Source: Gordonia sp049847105 | Lineage (GTDB): Bacteria; Actinomycetota; Actinomycetes; Mycobacteriales; Mycobacteriaceae | NCBI RefSeq assembly: GCF_049847105.1 | Contig: NZ_JBNCNS010000001.1 | Location: 1,178,001 to 1,242,000, forward strand | Direction of reading: 5' to 3' | DNA length: 64,000 nt | In this document: positions 58,848 through 64,000 of the stretch, piece after piece | Numbering within the stretch: the stretch's first letter is position 1 | How the letters are laid out: each line of letters opens with the position of its first letter | The notes under the pieces: model-generated | Databases searched by the model: none | Told to the model about the DNA's origin: nothing | Seen by the model: the letters and a program-made list of their open reading frames with translations, nothing else | Program-made: the position numbers and the translations under genes

Positions 58848-58872
58848 CAACCGCCATCGAAAAGGAATGCTC

Positions 58873-59271
58873 ATGCAGCTCGGATACTCGACAACCCTCA
58901 CCACCACCTTCGACGACGCAGTCTCCCGAACACGAGATGCACTGGCCGAACAGGGATTCGGCGTTCTCACCGAGATCGACGTGACGGCCACCCTCAAGCA
59001 GAAGCTCGACGCCGACATGGAGAAGTACCTCATCCTCGGCGCATGCAACCCGTCCCTGGCCCATGGTGCCCTCGACGTCGACCGGCAGATCGGGCTGCTC
59101 CTGCCGTGCAACGTCGTCGTCCGCGACGACACCGACAACGCGGGCACCGTAATCGTCGAGGCGATGAACCCCGACATCATGGTCCAGGTCACCGATGCAC
59201 CGGGCCTGGGGGACGTCGCCGCCGCCGCAGCGGAGAAATTGCAGGCCGCCATCGCGGCACTGACCAGCTGA
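58873..59271 (+). CDS. DUF302 domain protein
   Basis: A 132-residue protein. TTFDDAVSRTRDALAEQGFGVLTEID and ACNPSLAHGALDVDRQIGLLLPCNV (read in parts) are the DUF302 landmarks; the fold is a small alpha/beta dimer. The conserved Cys in GACNP and LLPCNV may be relevant to sulfur or heme chemistry. ATG 58873 is chosen because AAAAGGA lies 6 nt before it. It is co-regulated with the CstR-like gene. DUF302 proteins are often next to sulfur-handling genes, but the activity is unknown. Confidence 0.88.
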   Translation: MQLGYSTTLTTTFDDAVSRTRDALAEQGFGVLTEIDVTATLKQKLDADMEKYLILGACNPSLAHGALDVDRQIGLLLPCNVVVRDDTDNAGTVIVEAMNPDIMVQVTDAPGLGDVAAAAAEKLQAAIAALTS

Positions 59272-59307
59272 CCGAGACCCGACTTCCGCGCAGGTCCGCC
59301 TGACGAG

Positions 59308-59359
59308 TGCACCGATGACTGAAATGACATAAATTTGTGTTATCTCAGTCATCGGTGCA
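59308..59359. promoter_or_regulatory. Large palindrome upstream of GbsR-like/ABC operon
   Basis: TGCACCGATGACTGA (59308-59322) and its exact complement (59345-59359) are separated by a 22-bp AT-rich spacer. The right arm ends 10 bp before the regulator ATG. The spacer includes TGACAT and TTATCT, possible promoter boxes, so a bound protein would block transcription. Confidence 0.65.
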
Positions 59360-59369
59360 TAGTTGGTTC

Positions 59370-59900
59370 ATGCCCGATGACGCACAGCTCACCTTCGCCG
59401 ACCACATGGCCCGCTACTACGCACGACGATTCAGCTTTCCGCCCATGGTCGGACGGGTCATCGGCTATCTGTCCGTATGCGACGCGCCGGGACAGAGCAT
59501 CGCCGAACTGAGCGAGGCACTGCTCGCCAGCCGCAGCGCGATCACCGGCGCCATCGAGAACCTCGAGAACCTCGGCGTCGTCAAACGCACCCGGACGGCA
59601 GGCGAACGTATGGACCGCATCGCCATCGACCTGTCCACACCGCGATCGCTGGGTTTCGACATGACCGAGTACGAGGAGTTGGCCGACCTCGCCCGCGAAG
59701 GCCTCGAGATCGTCGGGGACGCGCCCGCAGAACGTCGAGCAGCGCTGTCCGAGACAGCGGCGCTCGCCGACTTCCTCGTCGACCGGATTCCTGCGCTCTA
59801 CGAGGAATGGAAGAAACACCGGGCAGCTCTGGTCATGTCGGGTGACCTCTACGACCCGAACGCCGACAGCACATCCGACGAGGACGGAGACCGGAAATGA
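59370..59900 (+). CDS. GbsR/MarR-family regulator
   Basis: A 176-residue winged-helix protein. PPMVGRVIGYLSVCDAPGQS and LSEALLASRSAITGAIENLE (helix-turn-helix) match GbsR-like regulators, and the wing is VVKRTRTAGERMDRIAI. ATG 59370 gives a start close to the palindrome. The stop overlaps the ABC ATPase start (ATGA), so it leads a three-gene efflux operon and likely represses it. Confidence 0.87.
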   Translation: MPDDAQLTFADHMARYYARRFSFPPMVGRVIGYLSVCDAPGQSIAELSEALLASRSAITGAIENLENLGVVKRTRTAGERMDRIAIDLSTPRSLGFDMTEYEELADLAREGLEIVGDAPAERRAALSETAALADFLVDRIPALYEEWKKHRAALVMSGDLYDPNADSTSDEDGDRK

Positions 59901-60880
59901 ATCCACGAAGTGTGCACGACACGGCGATCGAGGCCCGGGGACTCGTGAAACGCTACGACGACAAGGTCGTCCTCGACGGGCTCGACCTGACGATCCCGCG
60001 GGGCGAGGTCTTCGCGCTGCTGGGGCCCAACGGGTCGGGCAAGACGACGACGGTGAACATTCTGTCGACCCTGATAGACGCCGATGCCGGACGTGTCGTC
60101 GTCGGCGGCCACGACCTGGCCGACAACCCCAATGGCATCCGATCCGTCATCGGCGTCACCGGGCAGTTCGCCGCCCTCGACGACCTGCTGACCGGACGCG
60201 AGAACCTGCAGCTGATGGCCGATCTGAATCATCTCGGCCGCGGCCCCGGCCGTGCCCGCGTCGATGAACTGCTCGCCGAATTCGACCTGGTGGACGCCGC
60301 CGACCGCGCGGTGTCCACCTACTCCGGCGGCATGCGCCGACGCCTCGATCTCGCCATGACCCTGGTGTCGACACCGGAGGTGATCTTCCTCGACGAGCCG
60401 ACCACCGGACTCGACCCGCGCAGCCGGCGGACCTTGTGGGACACCATCAGCGGGTTGGCGCGCGACGGGGTGACGGTCTTCTTGACGACGCAATACCTCG
60501 AAGAGGCCGATCGTCTCGCCGACCGCGTCGCCGTCCTCGACCAGGGCTCGATCGTCGCCCAGGGGACGCCGTCCGAGCTGAAGGGCCTGGTCCCCGGATC
60601 GTCGATCCACCTGGTCTTCGCCGACGACGAGACCTTCCACCGCGCTCAGGCAGTGTTTGCCGACGCCGCCGCCGTTCCCACCGCACGCCGACTGGACCTG
60701 TCCACCGACGACACCGTCCGTTCCCTACGAGAAGCACTGGGGCGCATCGAATCCGAGCAGCTCGACCTCATCGACGTCTCGGTGCACACCGCCAGCCTCG
60801 ACGACGTCTTCTTCGCCTTGACGGGCCGCGCCGAACCGCGAGCCGATGACGCACCCACCCCGCACGAAGGAGCCGCCTGA
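59897..60880 (+). CDS. ABC transporter ATP-binding protein, DrrA-type
   Basis: A 327-residue ATPase. Walker A is GPNGSGKTTT, the ABC signature YSGGMRRRLDLAM, Walker B VIFLDEPTTGLD and the switch His in FLTTQYLEEAD. The C-terminal extension (SLDDVFFALTGR) is typical of daunorubicin-resistance-type DrrA. It powers the membrane partner encoded by the next gene, whose ATG overlaps its stop by one base. Confidence 0.93.
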   Translation: MNPRSVHDTAIEARGLVKRYDDKVVLDGLDLTIPRGEVFALLGPNGSGKTTTVNILSTLIDADAGRVVVGGHDLADNPNGIRSVIGVTGQFAALDDLLTGRENLQLMADLNHLGRGPGRARVDELLAEFDLVDAADRAVSTYSGGMRRRLDLAMTLVSTPEVIFLDEPTTGLDPRSRRTLWDTISGLARDGVTVFLTTQYLEEADRLADRVAVLDQGSIVAQGTPSELKGLVPGSSIHLVFADDETFHRAQAVFADAAAVPTARRLDLSTDDTVRSLREALGRIESEQLDLIDVSVHTASLDDVFFALTGRAEPRADDAPTPHEGAA

Positions 60881-61680
60881 TGTCCACGCTCACCTACGCC
60901 GTCGAGGACTCGACGACGATGTTGCGCCGTAGTCTGCGTCGCATCATCCGCTACCCGTCGATGACGGTGCTGCTCATCGGCATGCCGGTCGTGTTCCTGT
61001 TGCTGTTCGTCTATGTGTTCGGCGGGCAGTTGGGCGCCGACATGGTCACGCCATCGGGCAACACCGGACGCGCCGCCTACCTCGATTACGTGGTACCCGG
61101 CGTCCTGCTGATCACGGTCGCAGCGGCGGTGCAGGGCACATCGATCTCCGTTGCCATGGACATGACCTCCGGGATCATCGCCCGGTTCCGGACGATGGCC
61201 ATCAGTCGGTCGTCGGTGCTCACCGGGCACGTGATCGGGAGCCTGCTCCAGACCCTGGCCAGTCTGGTCGTGGTACTCGCCGTCGCCCTCGCGCTGGGCT
61301 TCCGCCCGTCGGGGACAGTGGTCGAGTGGCTGGCAGCATTCGGCCTGCTGACCCTCTTCTCGGTGGCGTTGATCTGGCTCGCGGTGTATCTCGGGCTCTC
61401 GGCGAAGAGTGTGGAGACCGCCAGCAACACCCCGATGTTCCTTACCCTGCTGCCATTCCTGGGTAGCGGCTTCGTGCCGACCGAGTCGATGCCACCCGGT
61501 CTGCGTCAGTTCGCGGCGTATCAGCCGTTCACGCCGGTCGCGGAGACCCTGCGCGGCCTGCTCACCGGCACCGCGATCGGAACCGGCACCGCCGTCGCCG
61601 CGCTGGCGTGGAGCTTCGGGATCGCCGCCGTCTGCTGCGTTGCCGCTCTCCGGACCTACGACCGTCGTCGCGTCGCCTGA
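60880..61680 (+). CDS. ABC transporter permease, DrrB-type
   Basis: A 266-residue ABC-2 permease with six membrane helices. RYPSMTVLLIGMPVVFLLLF is the first, SGIIARFRTMAISRSSVL the conserved coupling loop, and PMFLTLLPFLGSGFVPTESM the late ABC-2 block. It forms the export channel with the DrrA-type ATPase. The substrate is probably a hydrophobic drug or metabolite. A hairpin terminator follows. Confidence 0.92.
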   Translation: MSTLTYAVEDSTTMLRRSLRRIIRYPSMTVLLIGMPVVFLLLFVYVFGGQLGADMVTPSGNTGRAAYLDYVVPGVLLITVAAAVQGTSISVAMDMTSGIIARFRTMAISRSSVLTGHVIGSLLQTLASLVVVLAVALALGFRPSGTVVEWLAAFGLLTLFSVALIWLAVYLGLSAKSVETASNTPMFLTLLPFLGSGFVPTESMPPGLRQFAAYQPFTPVAETLRGLLTGTAIGTGTAVAALAWSFGIAAVCCVAALRTYDRRRVA

Positions 61681-61695
61681 TCCGGATGCGACGCA

Positions 61696-61729
61696 ACTGC
61701 CCCGGGTGATGCGCATCACCCGGGGCAGT
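61696..61729 (+). terminator. Perfect 34-bp palindrome after ABC operon
   Basis: ACTGCCCCGGGTGATGC (61696-61712) is followed directly by its complement (61713-61729). As RNA it forms a strong stem with a tight GC-rich core, 15 bp after the permease stop. A short T-rich stretch (GTCTTGTTG) lies some 14 bp further on. Confidence 0.75.
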
Positions 61730-61832
61730 ACGCATCACCGAGTCTTGTTGCGCCACATCCGTCACACACCTCGGCGTGGCGGATCCGGCGTGTTTCGATC
61801 CGGTCGCCCCGCACCAGTAATCTGTGGAGTCG

Positions 61833-62789
61833 ATGAAGCCCCAACGCGACTCACCGAGACGTCCGACTGACCCGACCGAGCTCCGTCTCGGCCGGGTCAC
61901 TCGGCGTTCGGTGCTGGCCGGGGGCTTCGGTGCCGCCCTGATCGGCGGCCTCGCGGCGTGCTCAGGTGAGCAACCCCCCAAGGTCCAGCCCCGCAAGCTG
62001 GAGACTCGCGCCGCCGACGACGAGCTGCCGTCGGAGACCAGCCCACAAAATATTGCGAGCGGCCCCCCGCTGGTCACCGGCAGTTTCGTCTCGGCGAAGA
62101 TGGGCGGACGGCAGACCCGATGGGCCGTCGCCCGGCCGAGCGGTGTCTCGGGCCGACTCCCCGTCGTCGTCGTGCTGCACGCGCTGAACACGAACGAGAA
62201 GTCCATTTTCTCCTCGAAGCTCGAGATGCAGAACGTGCTGCAGAAGTACGTGGACGCCGGCAATGCACCGTTCGCGCTGGCCGCTGCCGACGCCGCGCGC
62301 AACTACTATCACCCCCGCGCCGACGGCACCGATGCTGCGGCGATGATCCTCGACGAATTCCTGCCGATGCTGGCGTCGAACCCGCAACTCGATCTGTCGA
62401 CCGAGCGAATCGGACTGTTCGGCTGGTCCATGGGCGGATACGGCGCGTTGCGGCTGGCCGCGCTCCTGGGAGCTCCACGCGTGGCCGCCGTCGCCGTGTG
62501 TTCTCCGGCGTTGTGGGCAGACCCGCGCAACTATCCGCCCCGCGCCTTCGACTCGCTCGAGGACTACCAGGCCAATTCTCTCTTCGGCCAGCAGGCCGCC
62601 TTCGCCAGGATCCCCCTGCTGATCGATATCGGTTCGTCCGACCAGTTCTTCACCTACACGCGTCAATGGGCGGCCGGACTCCATCCGCCGGCGGCGTTCG
62701 GCACGTCTGCGGGCGGGCATACCAATCGCTACTGGCGCAGCGCGCTCCCCGAACAGGTCGAGTTCCTCGGCCGCAACCTCGCCCGGTAA
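61833..62789 (+). CDS. Tat-exported lipoprotein esterase (esterase D/PHB-depolymerase-like)
   Basis: A 318-residue exported alpha/beta hydrolase. A twin-arginine signal (VTRRSVLAGGFGAALIGG) ends in a lipobox LAAC, so it is a Tat lipoprotein. PVVVVLHALNTNE is the oxyanion region, LFGWSMGGYGAL holds the Ser, IDIGSSDQFF the Asp and SAGGHTNRYW the His. This pattern resembles the esterase D/mycolyltransferase superfamily. It acts at the cell surface on ester bonds. ATG 61833 follows GTGGAG. Confidence 0.87.
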   Translation: MKPQRDSPRRPTDPTELRLGRVTRRSVLAGGFGAALIGGLAACSGEQPPKVQPRKLETRAADDELPSETSPQNIASGPPLVTGSFVSAKMGGRQTRWAVARPSGVSGRLPVVVVLHALNTNEKSIFSSKLEMQNVLQKYVDAGNAPFALAAADAARNYYHPRADGTDAAAMILDEFLPMLASNPQLDLSTERIGLFGWSMGGYGALRLAALLGAPRVAAVAVCSPALWADPRNYPPRAFDSLEDYQANSLFGQQAAFARIPLLIDIGSSDQFFTYTRQWAAGLHPPAAFGTSAGGHTNRYWRSALPEQVEFLGRNLAR

Positions 62790-62820
62790 CCGCACACCCC
62801 CACTCCCCCTCCCGCACCCT

Positions 62821-62884
62821 CCCCGCCAACCCCACCCCGCCAACCCCACCCTGCCAACCCCACCCCGCCAACCCCACCCCGCCA
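62821..62884. repeat. 14-bp tandem repeat (four units plus partial fifth)
   Basis: The unit CCCCGCCAACCCCA occurs at 62821-62834, 62835-62848, 62849-62862 (one change, C to T) and 62863-62876, with a partial fifth unit at 62877-62884 that runs into the inverted repeat. The array follows the esterase stop by 31 bp. A G-rich stretch after the inverted repeat (62957-62990) is partly complementary to it. Confidence 0.85.
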
Positions 62885-62956
62885 GCCGCGACGGTTCCCG
62901 TCATCCGCGACGGCATTCAGGGGGCGCGGATGACGGGAACCGTCGCGGCTGGCGGG
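62878..62956. terminator. 32-bp perfect inverted repeat between convergent genes
   Basis: Arms at 62878-62909 and 62925-62956 are exact complements, separated by a 15-nt loop (ACGGCATTCAGGGGG). It lies between the esterase and purD, both of which read toward it. It would terminate transcription from either side. The length and perfection also fit a recently copied repeat element. Confidence 0.7.
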
Positions 62957-62990
62957 AAGGGGGCTGGGGTGGGAGGGAGAGTTGGGTGGG

Positions 62991-64000
62991 TCAGAGGGTG
63001 ATGCGGCCGTCGAGGGCGGCTTTCCCGATGTCGGTGCGGTAGTGCGAGCCGGGAAGTTTGATGTTCGCGATCCGGTCGTAGGCCTGAGCGCGGGCCTCGG
63101 CGAGGTCGGCACCCGTCCCGACGACGGCGAGTACCCGCCCGCCGGCGGAGACCACCGCGCCGTCATCGTTGCGCGCGGTACCCGCGTGCAGCACCCCGTC
63201 GCCCTCGGCGCCGGCGATCACGTCGCCGGTGCGCGGCTTACCCGGGTAGTTCTCGGCCGCGACGACCACCGTCACGGCGGCACCATCGGCCCATTCCAGC
63301 GGCGGCAACTTGTCCAGCGCTCCGGTGGCGGTCGCGTTGAGCGCCTGCCCCAGTGGGGATTTCAGCAATGCGAGGACGGCTTGGGTCTCGGGATCACCGA
63401 ACCGGCAGTTGAACTCGACGACGGACGGGCCATCCTTGCCGATCGCCAGGCCGGCATAGAGCAGACCGGAGAACGGGGTCCCACGCTTGGCGAGTTCCGC
63501 GGCGACGGGCTTCACCACGTCGTCGACGATCTGCTGGGTCACCTCGTCGGGCAGCCACGGCAGCGGCGTGTACGCGCCCATCCCGCCGGTGTTGGGCCCG
63601 GCGTCGTCGTCGCCGACCCGCTTGTGGTCTTGCGCGGGGATGAGTGGCACCACCGTGTCGCCATCCACCAGGGAGAAGAGCGACACCTCGGGGCCGTCGA
63701 GGAAGCTCTCCAACAGGACCGGATGGCCGTTCTCCAGTAGTTCGGCCGCATGGTCGCGCGCGGTCAGCCGATCGGTGGTTACCACCACGCCTTTGCCGGC
63801 CGCCAGTCCGTCGTCCTTGACCACCCAGGTCGGGCCGAATCGGTTGAGGGCCGCATCGAGCTTGGCCGGGTTGTCGACGATCTCGCTGTGCGCGGTCCGC
63901 ACCCCCGCGGCCGCCATGACGTCCTTGGCGAAAGCCTTCGATCCCTCGATCTGAGCCGCCTCCGCACCCGGGCCGAAGGTGGCGAAACCGGCGTCGCGCA
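62991..64000 (-). CDS. purD: Phosphoribosylamine-glycine ligase (N-terminus beyond right edge)
   Basis: The C-terminal 336 codons of GAR synthetase, an ATP-grasp enzyme joining glycine to phosphoribosylamine. Visible blocks are FGPGAEAAQIEGSKAFAKD, WVVKDDGLAAGKGVVVTTD, GPEVSLFSLVDGDTVVPL, GGMGAYTPLPWL and EFNCRFGDPETQAVL, all PurD landmarks. About 90 N-terminal residues lie past 64000. It is the fourth minus-strand purine locus of the window. Confidence 0.95.
   Translation of the reverse strand, partial: RDAGFATFGPGAEAAQIEGSKAFAKDVMAAAGVRTAHSEIVDNPAKLDAALNRFGPTWVVKDDGLAAGKGVVVTTDRLTARDHAAELLENGHPVLLESFLDGPEVSLFSLVDGDTVVPLIPAQDHKRVGDDDAGPNTGGMGAYTPLPWLPDEVTQQIVDDVVKPVAAELAKRGTPFSGLLYAGLAIGKDGPSVVEFNCRFGDPETQAVLALLKSPLGQALNATATGALDKLPPLEWADGAAVTVVVAAENYPGKPRTGDVIAGAEGDGVLHAGTARNDDGAVVSAGGRVLAVVGTGADLAEARAQAYDRIANIKLPGSHYRTDIGKAALDGRITL

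Noticed and set aside
62821..62884. 14-bp repeats considered as a replication-origin iteron array
   Set aside because: Purely C/A-rich units, no AT-rich stretch and no replication gene nearby.
1..64000. tRNA, rRNA and tmRNA genes
   Set aside because: No cloverleaf-like or rRNA-like sequence was recognised in the intergenic regions on either strand by eye; a dedicated tRNA scan could still find one.

Overview
The window is high-GC actinobacterial DNA. Mycolate-actinomycete traits (a mycofactocin-type SDR, many crotonases and alpha/beta hydrolases, F420/LLM-type oxidoreductases, ClpC, PurS/PurQ, and above all a Tat-exported latex clearing protein) point to Mycobacteriales, most likely Gordonia or a close relative. 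The genus is an inference from gene content; no rRNA or tRNA gene was found. Genes are densely packed, with many 1-4 nt stop/start overlaps, and many regulators face the gene they probably control across a palindrome-bearing intergenic region.

Layout. 1-6.9 kb: an MftR-like TetR (cut by the left edge) divergent from a mycofactocin-type SDR; two crotonases (enoyl-CoA hydratase and 3-hydroxyisobutyryl-CoA hydrolase); a MaoC-like gene interrupted by an in-frame amber codon; then a rubber-cleavage locus (lcp, a TatA-like gene, a globin, and a divergent LcpR-like TetR). 6.9-20 kb: a WYL regulator/DinB-like pair, a HxlR/epoxide-hydrolase-like pair, an MFS exporter, an LVIVD propeller plus DUF305 pair, a lipase, an acyltransferase, an SGNH hydrolase, a crotonase, and a YCII plus ECF42-type sigma factor pair. 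20-29 kb: clpC, a small membrane gene next to a VOC fragment, and a choline-to-betaine operon (betT-betB-betA). 29-31.7 kb: a decayed IS3-family element, a carboxylesterase gene and a second IS3 remnant.

31.7-43 kb: accessory metabolism with local regulators: an LLM oxidoreductase, TetR/hydrolase, an ECF sigma factor overlapped by a triple-VOC protein, HxlR/quinone-reductase-like, DUF1772 plus NAD-binding protein, AraC plus a membrane-anchored propeller, and a lytic transglycosylase behind a possibly structured leader. 42.5-52.8 kb: a mainly minus-strand housekeeping block: purS-purQ-small membrane protein-M18 aminopeptidase, glutathione peroxidase, purC-prolyl oligopeptidase and purB, with a MarR/MFS efflux pair and a Rdx-type selenoprotein-W homologue in between. 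52.9-64 kb: HxlR, SRPBCC plus LLM oxidoreductase, a secreted small protein, TetR, a deaminase, a TetR/SDR pair with a duplicated operator, a CstR-like repressor plus DUF302, a GbsR-like regulator with a DrrAB-type ABC exporter, a Tat lipoprotein esterase, and purD (N-terminus beyond the right edge).

The recurring theme is small regulator-plus-effector modules with visible palindromes. The parts most worth following are the lcp-tatA-globin locus, the amber-interrupted MaoC gene, the decayed IS3 copies around the esterase, a 34-bp repeat present in two inverted copies about 31 kb apart, the 32-bp perfect inverted repeat with adjoining 14-bp tandem repeats before purD, and the candidate riboswitch leader of the transglycosylase.
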